Shown piece by piece: positions 8,209 through 20,113 of a stretch of DNA of 64,000 nt (position 1 is the stretch's first letter; each line of letters opens with the position of its first letter). The notes beneath the pieces are model-generated. The model was not told the origin of the DNA. It worked only from the letters and a program-made list of their open reading frames with translations, and searched no databases. The translations under genes and the position numbers were made by a program. This DNA is from Pseudomonas sp. Bout1 (GTDB taxonomy: Bacteria > Pseudomonadota > Gammaproteobacteria > Pseudomonadales > Pseudomonadaceae), in assembly GCF_034314165.1 (NCBI RefSeq), contig NZ_JAVIWK010000001.1, forward strand, positions 1,441,001 to 1,505,000, given 5' to 3'.

Positions 8209-10596
8209 ATGAAACGTCTGCTGCTAACTGCGGTTCTCACCGTATTGATGATCGCCGAAGTTCACGCCGAGTCCTTCACCATCTCCGATATTCGCGTCAA
8301 CGGCCTCCAGCGGGTTTCCGCGGGTAGCGTCTTTGGTGCCTTGCCGTTGAACGTCGGGGAACAGGCTGATGACCGTCGCCTGGTGGAATCCACTCGTGCG
8401 CTGTTCAAAACCGGGTTCTTTCAAGATATCCAACTGGGTCGTGAAGGCAACGTCCTTGTCATCACTGTGGTCGAGCGGCCTTCTGTCGCCAGTATCGAGA
8501 TCGAGGGCAACAAGGCGATCTCCACTGAAGACTTGATGAAAGGCCTCAAGCAATCGGGCCTTGCCGAGGGCGAGATCTTCCAGCGCGCCACTCTCGAAGG
8601 CGTGCGTAACGAACTGCAACGCCAATACGTTGCCCAGGGCCGCTACTCGGCTACCGTCGAGACCGAAGTGGTGCCGCAGCCGCGTAACCGTGTGGGCCTG
8701 AAGGTCAACATCAACGAAGGCACCGTGGCCGCGATCCAGCACATCAACGTGGTGGGTAACACCAAGTTCTCTGATGACGACCTGATCGACCTGTTCGAAC
8801 TCAAGACCACCAACTGGTTGTCGTTCTTCAAGAACGATGACAAGTACGCCCGCGAAAAACTGTCCGGTGACCTGGAGCGCCTGCGTTCCTACTACCTGGA
8901 CCGTGGCTATATCAACATGGATATCGCTTCGACCCAGGTGTCCATCACCCCGGACAAGAAGCACGTCTACATCACTGTCAACGTCAACGAAGGCGAGAAA
9001 TACAAGGTTCGTGACGTCAAGCTCAGCGGCGACTTGAAAGTGCCTGAAGACCAGGTCAAGTCCCTGTTGCTGGTGCAGAAAGACCAGGTGTTCTCGCGCA
9101 AGCTGATGACCACCACGTCCGAGCTGATCACCCGCCGCCTGGGTAACGAAGGCTATACCTTTGCCAACGTCAACGGCGTACCCACCCCGCACGACGAAGA
9201 CCACACCGTGGACATCACTTTCGTCGTAGACCCGGGCAAGCGTGCCTACGTCAACCGCATCAATTTCCGTGGCAACACCAAGTCTGCTGACGAAGTGCTG
9301 CGTCGCGAAATGCGTCAGATGGAAGGTGGCTGGGCGTCGACTTACCTGATCGACCAGTCCAAGGTTCGCCTTGAGCGCCTGGGCTTCTTTAAAGAAGTGA
9401 ACGTCGAAACCCCGGCAGTCCCGGGTGTGGATGACCAGGTTGACGTGAACTACGCAGTAGAAGAGCAAGCCTCCGGTTCGATTACCGCCAGTGTCGGTTT
9501 CGCCCAGAGCGCCGGCCTGATCCTCGGTGGTTCGATCACCCAGAACAACTTCCTCGGTACCGGTAACAAGGTTTCCATCGGCCTGACCCGAAGCGAATAC
9601 CAGAGCCGCTATAACTTCGGTTATGTCGACCCCTACTGGACTGCTGACGGTGTGAGCCTTGGCTACAACGCCTTCTACCGCACAACCGACTACAAAGACC
9701 TCGACGTCGACGTTGCAAGCTATGCAATCGACAGCCTGGGCGTTGGTGCCAACATTGGTTACCCGATCAGTGAGACCTCGCGTCTGACCTTCGGCCTCAC
9801 CGCGCAACAGGACAAGATCAAGACCGGTGTGTACACCGTGGACGAGATCTTCAACTTCGTGCGTAAAGAGGGCGACCAGTTCCTGAACTTCAAGGCTTCG
9901 GCCGGCTGGTCGGAATCGACCCTGAACAAAGGTGTACTGGCGACCCGTGGCCACTCCCAGAGCCTGACTCTGGAAGCAACCACGCCGGGCAGCGACCTGT
10001 CGTTCTTCAAGCTTGACTACCGTGGCCAGCTGTTCCAGCCATTGAGCGAAAACTACACCATGCGCCTGCACACCGAACTGGGTTATGGCGATGGCTACGG
10101 TTCGACCAGCGGCTTGCCGTTCTATGAGAACTACTACGCCGGTGGTTTCAACTCGGTACGTGGCTTCAAGGACAGCACCTTGGGTCCTCGTGGTACCCCA
10201 AGCCGTGGAGAGGGTGTGACCGGTAACCAGGGCACTTTGCCTGACTCGGACAACGACCCGCTGCCATTCGGTGGTAACGTGTTGATCCAGGGTGGTGCAG
10301 AGATTCTGTTCCCGCTGCCATTCGTGAAAGACCAACGTTCCCTGCGTACTTCGGTCTTCTGGGATGTGGGTAACGTGTTCGACTCCAAGTGCGAACAGGT
10401 CACCAACCCGAACGGCTCGAAGTCCAGCACACAGTGCAACGATATTAGTCTGAGCAACCTGGCAAGCTCTGTAGGTGTGGGCGTGACCTGGGTGACGGCG
10501 CTGGGCCCATTGAGCTTTGCTCTGGCCATGCCGATCAAGAAACCGGATAACGCTGAAACCCAGATTTTCCAATTCTCCCTCGGCCAAACGTTCTAA
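8209..10596 (+). CDS. bamA: Outer membrane protein assembly factor BamA
   Basis: Omp85-family core of the BAM complex, which inserts beta-barrel proteins into the outer membrane. The start at 8209 follows AAGGA and gives a signal peptide (MKRLLLTAVLTVLMIAEVHA, cleavage near residue 20). Five POTRA domains span about 22-420 and a 16-strand barrel follows to the C-terminus, which ends in an aromatic residue (GQTF). The conserved VRGF lid-loop motif is in the barrel. At 795 residues it is normal. skp follows, its periplasmic chaperone partner. Confidence 0.98.
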   Translation: MKRLLLTAVLTVLMIAEVHAESFTISDIRVNGLQRVSAGSVFGALPLNVGEQADDRRLVESTRALFKTGFFQDIQLGREGNVLVITVVERPSVASIEIEGNKAISTEDLMKGLKQSGLAEGEIFQRATLEGVRNELQRQYVAQGRYSATVETEVVPQPRNRVGLKVNINEGTVAAIQHINVVGNTKFSDDDLIDLFELKTTNWLSFFKNDDKYAREKLSGDLERLRSYYLDRGYINMDIASTQVSITPDKKHVYITVNVNEGEKYKVRDVKLSGDLKVPEDQVKSLLLVQKDQVFSRKLMTTTSELITRRLGNEGYTFANVNGVPTPHDEDHTVDITFVVDPGKRAYVNRINFRGNTKSADEVLRREMRQMEGGWASTYLIDQSKVRLERLGFFKEVNVETPAVPGVDDQVDVNYAVEEQASGSITASVGFAQSAGLILGGSITQNNFLGTGNKVSIGLTRSEYQSRYNFGYVDPYWTADGVSLGYNAFYRTTDYKDLDVDVASYAIDSLGVGANIGYPISETSRLTFGLTAQQDKIKTGVYTVDEIFNFVRKEGDQFLNFKASAGWSESTLNKGVLATRGHSQSLTLEATTPGSDLSFFKLDYRGQLFQPLSENYTMRLHTELGYGDGYGSTSGLPFYENYYAGGFNSVRGFKDSTLGPRGTPSRGEGVTGNQGTLPDSDNDPLPFGGNVLIQGGAEILFPLPFVKDQRSLRTSVFWDVGNVFDSKCEQVTNPNGSKSSTQCNDISLSNLASSVGVGVTWVTALGPLSFALAMPIKKPDNAETQIFQFSLGQTF

Positions 10597-10640
10597 GCGT
10601 CTGACCCAAGATAACGACAACGGATTTGTAGGAGTGCATC

Positions 10641-11144
10641 GTGCGTAAGTTGACTCAATTGGTTCTCCTGGCGACTGTCCTGGTAGCGACCCCGGCCTTT
10701 GCCGAAATGAAAATTGCCGTGCTGAACTATCAGATGGCCCTGCTGGAATCTGATGCGGCCAAGAAATACGCCGTGGATGCCGAGAAAAAATTCGGTCCGC
10801 AACTGACCAAGCTCAAGACACTGGAAAGCAGCGCCAAGGGTATCCAGGATCGTCTGGTAGCCGGTGGCGACAAGATGCAGCAAGGCGAGCGCGAGCGTCT
10901 GGAGCTTGAATTCAAGCAAAAGGCCCGTGACTACCAGTTCCAGTCCAAGGAGCTGAACGAAGCCAAGGCTGTTGCCGACCGCGAAATGCTCAAGCAACTC
11001 AAGCCGAAACTCGACAGCGCTGTGGAAGAAGTCATCAAGAAAGGTGCCTTTGACCTGGTGTTCGAACGCGGTGCGGTAATCGACGTTAAACCTCAGTACG
11101 ACATCACCCGTCAGGTGATCGAGCGCATGAACCAGCTGAAGTAA
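10641..11144 (+). CDS. skp: Periplasmic chaperone Skp/OmpH family
   Basis: Holds unfolded outer membrane proteins in the periplasm on their way to BamA. It uses a GTG start with GTAGGAG 8 bp upstream. The signal peptide MRKLTQLVLLATVLVATPAFA is cleaved before EMK. The rest is mostly charged helix, matching the long coiled tentacles of the Skp trimer. It has 167 residues. It lies between bamA and lpxD, with only 3 bp before lpxD. Confidence 0.95.
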   Translation: MRKLTQLVLLATVLVATPAFAEMKIAVLNYQMALLESDAAKKYAVDAEKKFGPQLTKLKTLESSAKGIQDRLVAGGDKMQQGERERLELEFKQKARDYQFQSKELNEAKAVADREMLKQLKPKLDSAVEEVIKKGAFDLVFERGAVIDVKPQYDITRQVIERMNQLK

Positions 11145-11147
11145 GCC

Positions 11148-12203
11148 ATGACTGCGACTATCAAGCTCGGCCAATTGGCCGAGTTCCTGGGGGCTACCTT
11201 GAGTGGCTCCCCGGAGAAGGAAATCACTGGGCTAGCCACCTTGCAGGAGGCTGGCCCAGCTCAGTTGAGCTTCCTGGCAAACCCCCAATACCGCAAATTC
11301 CTGGGTGACAGCCGTGCCGCAGCCGTGTTGCTGAAGGCCGCTGACGCCGAAGGGTTTGCCGGGGATGCGCTGGTCGTTGCCGACCCTTACCTGGCGTACG
11401 CACGGGTGTCGCACCTGTTCGATCCAAAACCCAAGGCTGCTGCCGGTATCCATCCCACTGCGGTTATCGCGGATGACGCGCAGGTTGACCCTGCCGCGAG
11501 CATCGGTGCCTTTGTGGTGATCGAAAGCGGCGCACGTATCGGCGCGGATGTAACGGTAGGCGCCCAGTGCTTCATTGGTGCCCGCAGTGAGATTGGTGCC
11601 GGTGGCTGGCTGGCGCCCCGCGTGACCCTTTACCACGACGTGCGTATTGGTGAGCGTGTGGTCATTCAGTCGGGCGCCGTGATTGGCGGTGAAGGCTTCG
11701 GCTTCGCCAACTCAAAGGGTGTCTGGCACAAGATTGCCCAGGTAGGCGGCGTGTTGATCGGCGATGACGTTGAAATTGGCGTCAACACCGCTGTCGATCG
11801 CGGGGCCTTGGCCGATACCGTCATTGGTAACGGGGTAAAACTGGACAACCAGATTCAGATCGCCCACAACGTGCAGATTGGCGATCACACCGCCATGGCG
11901 GCATGTGTGGGGATTTCCGGTAGCACCAAGATTGGCAAGCATTGCATGCTCGCCGGCGGTGTCGGCCTGGTGGGCCATATCGAAGTATGCGACAACGTAT
12001 TCATCACCGGCATGACCATGGTGACCCATTCGATTACCGAGCCTGGGTCCTATTCATCCGGTACGGCCATGCAGCCTGCGGCCGAATGGCGCAAGAGCGC
12101 GGCGCGTCTGAGGCAGCTCGACGATATCGCTCGGCGCCTGAAACATCTGGAAAAGCGTGTTGGGGACGTGACCCCTGGCGGTAATGCTTCATCAGATGGC
12201 TGA
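11148..12203 (+). CDS. lpxD: UDP-3-O-(3-hydroxyacyl)glucosamine N-acyltransferase
   Basis: Third step of lipid A synthesis: transfers 3-hydroxyacyl from acyl-ACP to the glucosamine amine. An N-terminal uridine-binding domain (about 1-100) is followed by a left-handed beta-helix made of hexapeptide repeats (about 100-300) and a C-terminal helix. The catalytic-region sequence [18 protein letters not shown] is present. At 351 residues it is full length. It is part of the lpxD-fabZ-lpxA-lpxB set. Confidence 0.97.
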   Translation: MTATIKLGQLAEFLGATLSGSPEKEITGLATLQEAGPAQLSFLANPQYRKFLGDSRAAAVLLKAADAEGFAGDALVVADPYLAYARVSHLFDPKPKAAAGIHPTAVIADDAQVDPAASIGAFVVIESGARIGADVTVGAQCFIGARSEIGAGGWLAPRVTLYHDVRIGERVVIQSGAVIGGEGFGFANSKGVWHKIAQVGGVLIGDDVEIGVNTAVDRGALADTVIGNGVKLDNQIQIAHNVQIGDHTAMAACVGISGSTKIGKHCMLAGGVGLVGHIEVCDNVFITGMTMVTHSITEPGSYSSGTAMQPAAEWRKSAARLRQLDDIARRLKHLEKRVGDVTPGGNASSDG

Positions 12204-12313
12204 TACCATTTCCATATCAAGTGTGCACAGCCGCTAGACTGCCTCCTTGATTTGCTAGAGGGGCGTGCCTTAGTCCGCGCGCTCCCAATCTTTATTACAG
12301 GCTTCCCCCCGAA

Positions 12314-12754
12314 ATGATGGACATCAACGAGATTCGCGAATACCTGCCTCACCGTTACCCGTTCCTGCTGGTGGACCGGGTTACGGACCTCAATGTTGAG
12401 GAAAAGCGCATTCGTGCCTACAAGAATGTCAGCATCAACGAACCGTTCTTCAACGGTCACTTCCCTGCGCATCCCATCATGCCAGGCGTACTGATCATTG
12501 AAGCGATGGCCCAGGCTGCCGGTATCCTTGGTTTCAAAATGCTCGACCTGAAGCCTGCCGATGGCACGCTCTACTATTTCGTGGGCTCCGACAAACTGCG
12601 CTTTCGCAACCCGGTTACTCCGGGTGACCAGTTGATCCTGGAAGCCAAGTTCATTAGCTGCAAGCGCCAGATCTGGAAGTTCGAATGCCAGGCGTCGGTC
12701 GACGGCAAGCCGGTGTGCTCGGCTGAAATCATCTGTGCGGAACGCAAACTATGA
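12314..12754 (+). CDS. fabZ: 3-hydroxyacyl-ACP dehydratase FabZ
   Basis: Hot-dog fold dehydratase of fatty acid elongation. The catalytic pair is H49 in [12 protein letters not shown] and E63 in LIIEAMAQ. Two ATG codons in a row (12314 and 12317) make the exact start uncertain by one residue. It competes with lpxA for the same 3-hydroxyacyl-ACP, which fits its place between lpxD and lpxA. Its stop overlaps the lpxA start by 4 bp. It has 146 residues. Confidence 0.97.
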   Translation: MMDINEIREYLPHRYPFLLVDRVTDLNVEEKRIRAYKNVSINEPFFNGHFPAHPIMPGVLIIEAMAQAAGILGFKMLDLKPADGTLYYFVGSDKLRFRNPVTPGDQLILEAKFISCKRQIWKFECQASVDGKPVCSAEIICAERKL

Positions 12755-13527
12755 GTTTGATTGACCCTCGCGCAATCATCGATCCGACGGCCGTGCTGGC
12801 CGCCGACGTTGAGGTCGGCCCATGGTCGATCATCGGCGCAGGTGTGGAAATCGGCGAGGGTACAGTCATCGGGCCGCATGTGATCCTCAAAGGCCCGACG
12901 CGGATTGGCAAACACAATCGCATCTATCAGTTTTCCTCGATAGGCGAAGACACCCCGGACATGAAGTACAAGGGTGAAGAAACACGCCTGGTAATCGGTG
13001 ACCACAATATCATCCGTGAAGGCGTGACGATTCACCGCGGGACCGTTCAGGACCGCGCAGAGACCACCCTGGGTGACCACAACCTGGTCATGGCCTATGC
13101 CCACATCGGTCATGACAGTGTGATCGGCAACCACTGCATCCTGGTCAACAACACCGCGTTGGCGGGCCATGTACACGTTGACGACTGGGCGATCCTGTCC
13201 GGCTTCACCCTGGTCCATCAGTATTGCCATATTGGCGCCCACAGCTTTTCCGGCATGGGTACCGCCATCGGCAAGGACGTTCCGGCATTCGTCACGGTAT
13301 TCGGCAACCCGGCCGAGGCCCGCAGCATGAACTTCGAAGGCATGCGCCGTCGGGGTTTCAGCGAAGACGCGATCCATGCCTTGCGCCGCGCCTACAAGGT
13401 GGTTTACCGCCAGGGGCTGACGGTCGACCAGGCCTTGAGCGAACTGACCGAACCCGCCGCATTGTTTCCTGAAGTCACGATCTTCCGTGACTCGATCCAG
13501 TCGTCGACTCGCGGCATCACCCGCTGA
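12751..13527 (+). CDS. lpxA: UDP-N-acetylglucosamine O-acyltransferase
   Basis: First enzyme of lipid A synthesis. Left-handed beta-helix of hexapeptide repeats (about 1-190) with a helical C-terminal domain. The conserved histidines are H118 and H121 in [15 protein letters not shown]121 corresponds to the catalytic base. It has 258 residues. It overlaps fabZ by 4 bp and is 2 bp from lpxB, so the three are co-translated. Confidence 0.97.
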   Translation: MSLIDPRAIIDPTAVLAADVEVGPWSIIGAGVEIGEGTVIGPHVILKGPTRIGKHNRIYQFSSIGEDTPDMKYKGEETRLVIGDHNIIREGVTIHRGTVQDRAETTLGDHNLVMAYAHIGHDSVIGNHCILVNNTALAGHVHVDDWAILSGFTLVHQYCHIGAHSFSGMGTAIGKDVPAFVTVFGNPAEARSMNFEGMRRRGFSEDAIHALRRAYKVVYRQGLTVDQALSELTEPAALFPEVTIFRDSIQSSTRGITR

Positions 13528-13529
13528 TC

Positions 13530-14669
13530 ATGGCCAAGCTGCGTATAGCGTTGGTGGCCGGAGAAGCTTCCGGCGACATTCTCGGTGCAGGCCTCATGCG
13601 AGCCCTTAAGGTCCAGCATCCAGCGGTTGAGTTCATCGGTGTCGGCGGTCCGCTGATGCAGGCTGAAGGCCTCACGTCTTACTTTCCCATGGAGCGCCTG
13701 TCGGTCATGGGGCTGGTGGAGGTGCTGGGCCGTTTGCGCGAGCTGCTGGCCCGCCGCAAAAAGCTGATTCAGACCCTGATCGAAGAAAAGCCAGACGTCT
13801 TTATCGGAATCGATGCGCCGGACTTCACACTCAATATTGAACTCAAGTTGCGTCGGGCCGGGATCAAGACCGTGCATTACGTCAGCCCGTCCGTGTGGGC
13901 GTGGCGGCAAAAGCGCGTGCTGAAGATTCGTGAAGGCTGCGACCTGATGCTGACCCTGCTGCCGTTCGAGGCCCGGTTCTACGAAGAAAAGGGCGTGCCG
14001 GTGCGGTTTGTCGGCCACACCCTGGCTGACACTATCCCGCTCGAGGCGGACCGTGCTGGCGCTCGCGCCGAATTGGGCTTGCCTGACGGGCCGCTGGTGG
14101 CCTTGATGCCGGGCAGCCGTGGTGGCGAAGTCGGGCGACTCGGCGCACTGTTTTTTGATGCCGCCGAACGGCTGCAAGCCCTGAAGCCAGGCGTGCGCTT
14201 CGTATTGCCATGCGCCAGCCCTCAGCGTCGTGTGCAGATTGAGGAATTGCTGGTAGGGCGCAACTTGCCGTTGACCCTGCTCGACGGCGGCTCGCACCTG
14301 GCGTTGGCCGCGTGCGATGCGGTGTTGATCGCCTCCGGCACTGCGACCCTGGAAGCCTTGCTCTACAAACGCCCGATGGTCGTGGCCTATCGCTTGGCGC
14401 CGCTGACCTACTGGATTCTCAAACGTATGGTCAAAAGCCCCTACATCTCTTTGCCCAACTTACTCGCCCAGCGCCTGCTGGTGCCTGAATTGTTGCAGGA
14501 CGATGCAACGCCTGAAGCCCTGGCGCAAACCCTGCTCCCGTTGATCGATGGCGGCGACGAACAAACCCGTGGTTTTGACGAAATTCACCGCACCTTGCGC
14601 CGTGATGCATCGAACCAGGCGGCAGAGGCTGTGCTGACCTTGATCGGCCATAAACAGGAAGCCCTATGA
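13530..14669 (+). CDS. lpxB: Lipid-A-disaccharide synthase
   Basis: Peripheral membrane glycosyltransferase of family GT19 that joins UDP-diacylglucosamine and lipid X. The N-terminus [20 protein letters not shown] and the [11 protein letters not shown] segment are typical of LpxB, and [10 protein letters not shown] begins the nucleotide-binding half. At 379 residues it is full length. Its stop overlaps the rnhB start (ATGA). Confidence 0.97.
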   Translation: MAKLRIALVAGEASGDILGAGLMRALKVQHPAVEFIGVGGPLMQAEGLTSYFPMERLSVMGLVEVLGRLRELLARRKKLIQTLIEEKPDVFIGIDAPDFTLNIELKLRRAGIKTVHYVSPSVWAWRQKRVLKIREGCDLMLTLLPFEARFYEEKGVPVRFVGHTLADTIPLEADRAGARAELGLPDGPLVALMPGSRGGEVGRLGALFFDAAERLQALKPGVRFVLPCASPQRRVQIEELLVGRNLPLTLLDGGSHLALAACDAVLIASGTATLEALLYKRPMVVAYRLAPLTYWILKRMVKSPYISLPNLLAQRLLVPELLQDDATPEALAQTLLPLIDGGDEQTRGFDEIHRTLRRDASNQAAEAVLTLIGHKQEAL

Positions 14670-15298
14670 AGACGCAAATGGGCCTGGATTTCAGCCTGGT
14701 CGCCGATGCCCTGGACCTGGTGGCCGGCGTTGATGAAGTGGGCCGCGGCCCGCTGTGCGGCGCAGTCGTCACCGCTGCGGTGATTCTCGACCCGAACCGT
14801 CCGATCCTCGGCCTCAACGATTCGAAAAAACTCACTGAAGCCCGTCGCGAAAAACTCTATGACGAGATCTGTGAGAAAGCCCTGAGCTGGCACATTGCTC
14901 GGGCTGAGGTCGAGGAAATCGACAACCTGAATATCCTGCACGCCACCATGCTGGCCATGCAGCGCGCCATTGAAGGCCTGCACATCACGCCAAAAATGGC
15001 GATGATCGACGGCAACCGCTGCCCCAAGCTGACAATGCCGGCAGAGGCAGTGGTCAAGGGCGACAGCAAGGTGCCGGCGATTGCCGCCGCCTCGATCCTG
15101 GCGAAGGTCAGCCGTGACCGAGAAATGGCGGCTTTCGAATTGATCTATCCCGGCTACGGCATTGGCGGGCACAAAGGCTATCCGACGCCCGTTCATCTGG
15201 AAGCTTTGGCTCGCCTGGGCCCAACCCCGATCCATCGCCGCTCGTTCGCCCCGGTTCGCCAGGCTTACGAGGCCCGGGAAAGCTTGATCGAGGTTTAG
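14666..15298 (+). CDS. rnhB: Ribonuclease HII
   Basis: Cuts RNA in RNA-DNA hybrids and removes single ribonucleotides misincorporated in DNA. The acidic active site begins with D23-E24 in [13 protein letters not shown], and further acidic positions follow in MIDGNR. The ATG at 14666 overlaps the lpxB stop; a second in-frame ATG at 14678 is possible. It has 210 residues and precedes dnaE, the usual order. Confidence 0.96.
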   Translation: MKTQMGLDFSLVADALDLVAGVDEVGRGPLCGAVVTAAVILDPNRPILGLNDSKKLTEARREKLYDEICEKALSWHIARAEVEEIDNLNILHATMLAMQRAIEGLHITPKMAMIDGNRCPKLTMPAEAVVKGDSKVPAIAAASILAKVSRDREMAAFELIYPGYGIGGHKGYPTPVHLEALARLGPTPIHRRSFAPVRQAYEARESLIEV

Positions 15299-15320
15299 CA
15301 GCAAGGCTGATGTTTTTGCC

Positions 15321-15350
15321 AAGGCCCGGTACAATCCGGGCCTTGTTGTT
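15321..15350 (+). terminator. Hairpin between rnhB and dnaE
   Basis: A 9-bp perfect stem AAGGCCCGG / CCGGGCCTT with a 6-nt loop and a weak tail GTTGTTT. It may terminate the lpx-rnhB transcript partly before dnaE. Confidence 0.55.
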
Positions 15351-15373
15351 TCCACGTTTTGTACAGGATCACT

Positions 15374-18300
15374 ATGCCGGCTTCATTCGTTCACCTGCGC
15401 CTGCACACTGAATACTCCCTGGTCGACGGCCTGGTACGGATCAAACCCCTGGTCAAAACCCTGGTGGGCATGAACATGCCTGCCGTAGCGGTAACCGACC
15501 AGAACAACATGTGTTCCCTGGTCAAGTTCTACAAGGCCGCCATGGGCGCCGGCATCAAGCCGATCTGCGGCGCCGACCTGTGGCTGTCGAACAAGGACCC
15601 GGATAACCCACTGAGCCGCATCAGCCTGTTGGCGATGAACGGTGTCGGTTATCGAAACCTCACCGAACTGATTTCCCGTGGCTTTATCGATGGCCAGCGC
15701 AACGGCTCGATCATCATCGAGCGCGAATGGGTGGCTGAAGCCAGCGAAGGGCTGATCATGCTCTCGGCGGCTAAAGAGGGTGAAATCGGCATCGCGCTGT
15801 TGGGCGGCAACCCTCAGGAGGCGGAGGTCCTCGCGCGCGAGTGGATGGAGGTGTTCCCCAACCGTTTCTACCTGGAAATCCAGCGCACCAACCGCCCCAA
15901 CGACGAAGAGCAGTTGCACGCCGCCGTGGCCCTGGCTGAAAAGCTCGGCGCGCCGCTGGTCGCAACCAACGATGTGCGGTTTATCAAGAAAGAAGATTTC
16001 GAGGCCCACGAAACCCGCGTGTGCATCGGTGAAGGCCGGGCGCTGGACGATCCGCGCCGCTCGAAAAACTACAGTGAAGAGCAGTACCTCAAAAGCGCCG
16101 ATGAAATGGCCGAGCTGTTCAGCGACCTGCCCGAGGCCCTGGAAAACTCCGTCGAAATCGCCAAGCGCTGCAATATTGAAGTGAAGCTGGGCAAGCACTT
16201 CCTGCCCAACTTCCCGATTCCCGATGGCATGACCATCGATGAATACTTCCGCAAGGTCTCGTTTGACGGCCTTGAAGATCGTCTGAGCGTCCTGCTGCCC
16301 AAGGACACCACCGAAGATTACGAAGCCAAGCGCCAGGTGTACGTCGACCGGCTGAATTTCGAGCTGGATATCATTATCCAGATGGGGTTCCCCGGTTACT
16401 TCCTGATCGTAATGGACTTTATCCAGTGGGCCAAAAGCAACGGCGTGCCGGTAGGTCCTGGCCGTGGATCGGGTGCCGGGTCGCTGGTGGCCTATGTACA
16501 GAAGATCACCGACCTCGACCCGCTGGAATATGACCTGCTGTTCGAACGGTTCCTTAACCCGGAACGGGTATCGATGCCCGACTTCGACGTCGACTTCTGC
16601 ATGGACGGTCGCGACCGGGTCATTGAATATGTGGCCGAGAAGTACGGCCGCAACGCCGTAAGCCAGATCATCACCTTTGGTTCCATGGCGGCGAAAGCGG
16701 TAATCCGTGACGTGGCCCGGGTGCAGGGCAAGTCCTACGGCCTGGCTGACCGCCTGTCGAAGATGATTCCGTTCGAAGTCGGCATGACCCTGGAAAAAGC
16801 CTACGAGCAGGAAGAAATCCTGCGGGACTTCATCAAGGTCGATGAAGAAGCAGCCGAAATCTGGGACATGGCGCGCAAGCTCGAAGGCGTGGTGCGTAAC
16901 GTCGGTAAACACGCCGGTGGTGTGGTAATTGCTCCGACCAAGCTGACTGACTTTTCGCCGATCTATTGCGACGAAGAAGGTGGCGGCCTGGTAACCCAGT
17001 TCGACAAGGACGACGTGGAGGCGGCCGGCCTGGTGAAGTTCGACTTCCTCGGCCTGCGTACCCTGACCATCATCGACTGGGCACTGAAGACCATCAACCG
17101 CGAGCGGGCGAAGATCGACGAGCCGCCGCTGGACATCGCCTTCATCCCGCTGGACGACAAGCCGACGTACCAGTTGCTGCAAAAAGCCGAGACCACGGCG
17201 GTGTTCCAGCTTGAGTCGCGCGGCATGAAAGAGCTGATCAAAAAGCTCAAGCCCGACTGCCTGGAAGACTTGATCGCACTGGTGGCGCTGTTCCGTCCGG
17301 GCCCGCTGCAATCGGGCATGGTGGACGACTTCATCAACCGTAAGCACGGGCGTGCCGAGCTGGCTTACCCGCACTCCGACTACCAGTACGAAGGTCTCAA
17401 GCCCGTATTGGCACCGACCTACGGCATCATCCTGTACCAAGAACAGGTCATGCAGATTGCCCAGGTGATGGCCGGCTACACCCTTGGCGGCGCGGACATG
17501 CTGCGTCGAGCCATGGGTAAGAAAAAACCCGAGGAGATGGCCAAGCAGCGCGGCGGCTTCATTGAAGGTTGCGCGAGCAACAACATCGACGCCGACCTGG
17601 CCGGTAACATTTTCGACCTGGTGGAGAAGTTCGCCGGTTACGGCTTCAACAAATCCCACTCCGCCGCCTACGGCCTGGTGTCTTACCAGACTGCCTGGCT
17701 GAAGGCCCATTACCCGGCGCCGTTCATGGCCGCGGTACTGTCTGCGGATATGCACAACACCGACAAGGTCGTGACCTTGATCGAAGAAGTGCGCACCATG
17801 AAGCTGCGCCTTGACGCGCCAGACGTGAACGCTTCCGAGTTCAAGTTCACGGTGAACGACGAAGGCCGCATCATTTATGGCCTTGGCGCGATCAAAGGCG
17901 TGGGCGAAGGCCCGGTGGAAGCGATTACCGAAGCGCGCCAGGACGGGCCATTCAAGGACCTGTTCGACTTCTGCGCGCGGGTCGACCTCAAGCGCATCAA
18001 CAAACGTACCCTTGATGGCTTGATCCGCAGCGGCGCCCTGGATCGTCTGGGCCCGTACTTCCATGATGAGCCGAAGGCCTACCAGGCCAACATCGACCGC
18101 AATCGCGCGGTGTTGCTGACCGCCATGGAAGAAGCGATCAAGGCCGCCGAGCAGACCGCGCGCACCCACGACAGCGGCCACGCCGACCTGTTTGGCGGGC
18201 TGTTCGTCGAAGCAGACGCCGACGTCTACGCCAACCACCGCAAGGCCAAGGACCTGACCCTCAAGGAACGCCTCAAGGGCGAGAAGGACACCCTGGGCCT

Positions 18301-18895
18301 GTACCTTACCGGCCACCCGATTGACGAATACGAAGGTGAAATCCGGCGCTTCGCCCGCCAGCGCATCATCGACCTCAAGCCGGCGCGAGACACGCAGACC
18401 GTCGCGGGCATGATCATCGCCCTGCGGGTGATGAAGAACAAAAAGGGCGACAAGATGGGCTTCATCACCCTCGATGACCGCTCGGGCCGGATCGAAGCGT
18501 CGCTGTTTGCCGACGCATTTCATTCCGCCCAGTCGCTGTTGCAGACCGACGCGATGGTGGTGGTGGAAGGGGAAGTCAGCAACGACGACTTCTCCGGCGG
18601 CCTGCGCCTGCGGATCAAGCGCGTGATGAGCATGGAAGATGCCCGCACCAACCTGGCCGAAAGCCTGCGCCTGAAAGTGCGCACCGATGCGCTCAAAGGT
18701 GATCAGCTACGCTGGCTGGGTGACCTGCTCAAGCGTCATCGCGGCGCGTGCCCGGTCACCATGGAGTACACCGGCAACGATGCCAAGGCCATGCTGCAGT
18801 TCGGCGAGACCTGGAGAATCGACCCGGCGGATGGCTTGATTCAAGCATTGCGTGACCAGTTCGGGCGTGACAACGTCTTCCTCCAATACCGTTGA
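15374..18895 (+). CDS. dnaE: DNA polymerase III subunit alpha
   Basis: Replicative polymerase of family C. The start at 15374 ([19 protein letters not shown]) follows AGGATC. The order is PHP domain (about 5-280), palm with catalytic D403 and D405 in PDFDVDF, fingers, helix-hairpin-helix region and OB fold (about 990-1070). At 1173 residues it is of normal length. It is isolated from accA by 138 bp. The antisense strand is open for about 1000 codons, an effect of codon bias and not a gene. Confidence 0.98.
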   Translation: MPASFVHLRLHTEYSLVDGLVRIKPLVKTLVGMNMPAVAVTDQNNMCSLVKFYKAAMGAGIKPICGADLWLSNKDPDNPLSRISLLAMNGVGYRNLTELISRGFIDGQRNGSIIIEREWVAEASEGLIMLSAAKEGEIGIALLGGNPQEAEVLAREWMEVFPNRFYLEIQRTNRPNDEEQLHAAVALAEKLGAPLVATNDVRFIKKEDFEAHETRVCIGEGRALDDPRRSKNYSEEQYLKSADEMAELFSDLPEALENSVEIAKRCNIEVKLGKHFLPNFPIPDGMTIDEYFRKVSFDGLEDRLSVLLPKDTTEDYEAKRQVYVDRLNFELDIIIQMGFPGYFLIVMDFIQWAKSNGVPVGPGRGSGAGSLVAYVQKITDLDPLEYDLLFERFLNPERVSMPDFDVDFCMDGRDRVIEYVAEKYGRNAVSQIITFGSMAAKAVIRDVARVQGKSYGLADRLSKMIPFEVGMTLEKAYEQEEILRDFIKVDEEAAEIWDMARKLEGVVRNVGKHAGGVVIAPTKLTDFSPIYCDEEGGGLVTQFDKDDVEAAGLVKFDFLGLRTLTIIDWALKTINRERAKIDEPPLDIAFIPLDDKPTYQLLQKAETTAVFQLESRGMKELIKKLKPDCLEDLIALVALFRPGPLQSGMVDDFINRKHGRAELAYPHSDYQYEGLKPVLAPTYGIILYQEQVMQIAQVMAGYTLGGADMLRRAMGKKKPEEMAKQRGGFIEGCASNNIDADLAGNIFDLVEKFAGYGFNKSHSAAYGLVSYQTAWLKAHYPAPFMAAVLSADMHNTDKVVTLIEEVRTMKLRLDAPDVNASEFKFTVNDEGRIIYGLGAIKGVGEGPVEAITEARQDGPFKDLFDFCARVDLKRINKRTLDGLIRSGALDRLGPYFHDEPKAYQANIDRNRAVLLTAMEEAIKAAEQTARTHDSGHADLFGGLFVEADADVYANHRKAKDLTLKERLKGEKDTLGLYLTGHPIDEYEGEIRRFARQRIIDLKPARDTQTVAGMIIALRVMKNKKGDKMGFITLDDRSGRIEASLFADAFHSAQSLLQTDAMVVVEGEVSNDDFSGGLRLRIKRVMSMEDARTNLAESLRLKVRTDALKGDQLRWLGDLLKRHRGACPVTMEYTGNDAKAMLQFGETWRIDPADGLIQALRDQFGRDNVFLQYR

Positions 18896-19033
18896 TGTGT
18901 CGGCGATATCAAATCGCCAGATCTCGACCGAACATTTAATCTCGACCTGAACGCGCCTCTCCCTTAAGGTAGGGCGCGAATAGACAACCGGCTGGCCAGG
19001 CACTCCTTGGCCGTCGACCCAAGACGGACGCTT

Positions 19034-19981
19034 ATGAACCCGAATTTTCTTGATTTCGAACAGCCGATCGCTGACCTGCAAGCCAAGATCGAAGAACTGC
19101 GCCTGGTCGGCAATGACAATTCGCTGAACATCGGCGATGAGATCTCTCGCCTGCAAGACAAGAGCAGCACGCTCACCGAAGACATCTTCGGCAAGCTGAC
19201 CAGCTGGCAGATCGCGCGCCTGGCCCGCCACCCGCGCCGTCCGTACACCCTGGACTATATCGAGCACATCTTCACCGAGTTCGATGAACTGCACGGCGAC
19301 CGTCACTTCTCCGACGACGCGGCCATCGTGGGCGGTATTGCCCGCCTGGACGACCAGCCTGTGATGGTGATCGGTCACCAGAAAGGCCGCGAAGTGCGCG
19401 AAAAAGTTCGCCGCAACTTCGGCATGCCGCGCCCCGAAGGTTACCGCAAGGCTTGTCGCCTGATGGAAATGGCCGAGCGCTTCAAGATGCCGATCCTGAC
19501 CTTCATCGACACACCGGGCGCCTATCCGGGTATCGACGCTGAAGAGCGCAACCAAAGCGAAGCCATTGCCTGGAACCTGCGCGTGATGGCGCGCCTGAAG
19601 ACGCCGATCATCGCTACCGTGATTGGTGAAGGCGGTTCCGGCGGCGCATTGGCAATTGGCGTCTGCGACCAACTGAACATGCTGCAATATTCGACCTACG
19701 CGGTGATCTCGCCGGAAGGCTGCGCCTCGATCCTGTGGAAAACCGCCGAGAAAGCGCCAGACGCTGCCGAAGCCATGGGCATCACCGCTGATCGCCTCAA
19801 AGGCCTGGGTATCGTGGACAAAGTGATCGGCGAGCCATTGGGCGGCGCTCACCGCGACCCGGCTGCCGCTGCCGCGACCATTCGTGCCGAACTCAGCTCG
19901 CAACTGGCGATGCTCAAGAAGTTCGACAACGAGGCGCTGCTGGCCCGTCGTTACGAGCGACTGATGAGCTACGGCCTCTAA
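19034..19981 (+). CDS. accA: Acetyl-CoA carboxylase carboxyltransferase subunit alpha
   Basis: With AccD it transfers carboxyl from biotin to acetyl-CoA, making malonyl-CoA. The start at 19034 ([19 protein letters not shown]) is the family N-terminus; GGACG lies upstream. The crotonase-fold core contains [20 protein letters not shown] and the oxyanion [10 protein letters not shown] motif. It has 315 residues. A REP palindrome at 19999-20084 follows directly. Confidence 0.97.
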   Translation: MNPNFLDFEQPIADLQAKIEELRLVGNDNSLNIGDEISRLQDKSSTLTEDIFGKLTSWQIARLARHPRRPYTLDYIEHIFTEFDELHGDRHFSDDAAIVGGIARLDDQPVMVIGHQKGREVREKVRRNFGMPRPEGYRKACRLMEMAERFKMPILTFIDTPGAYPGIDAEERNQSEAIAWNLRVMARLKTPIIATVIGEGGSGGALAIGVCDQLNMLQYSTYAVISPEGCASILWKTAEKAPDAAEAMGITADRLKGLGIVDKVIGEPLGGAHRDPAAAAATIRAELSSQLAMLKKFDNEALLARRYERLMSYGL

Positions 19982-19998
19982 GCCGACGTAATACCAAC

Positions 19999-20084
19999 CT
20001 GTAGGAGCTGGCTTGCCAGCGATGGCGGCCCTGAGTTGTGCGATGTCCTCGCGGGCTTCATCGCCGGCAAGCCGGCTCCTACAG
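19999..20084. repeat. REP palindrome pair between accA and tilS
   Basis: Inverted copies of the Pseudomonas REP core: CTGTAGGAGCTGGCTTGCC at the left, and GGCAAGCCGGCTCCTACAG at the right. It sits 17 bp after accA and 30 bp before tilS. Confidence 0.9.
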
Positions 20085-20113
20085 TTGCGATTTCGTTCGC
20101 ACGGTACTCTTCG

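Noticed and set aside
8224..10620. 798-codon open frame opposite bamA
   Set aside because: Same codon-bias effect; bamA is clearly the coding strand.
15383..18523. Open frame of over 1000 codons on the - strand opposite dnaE
   Set aside because: Mirror effect of G/C-biased third positions in dnaE. No ribosome binding site and no recognisable family; composition is that of antisense shadow.
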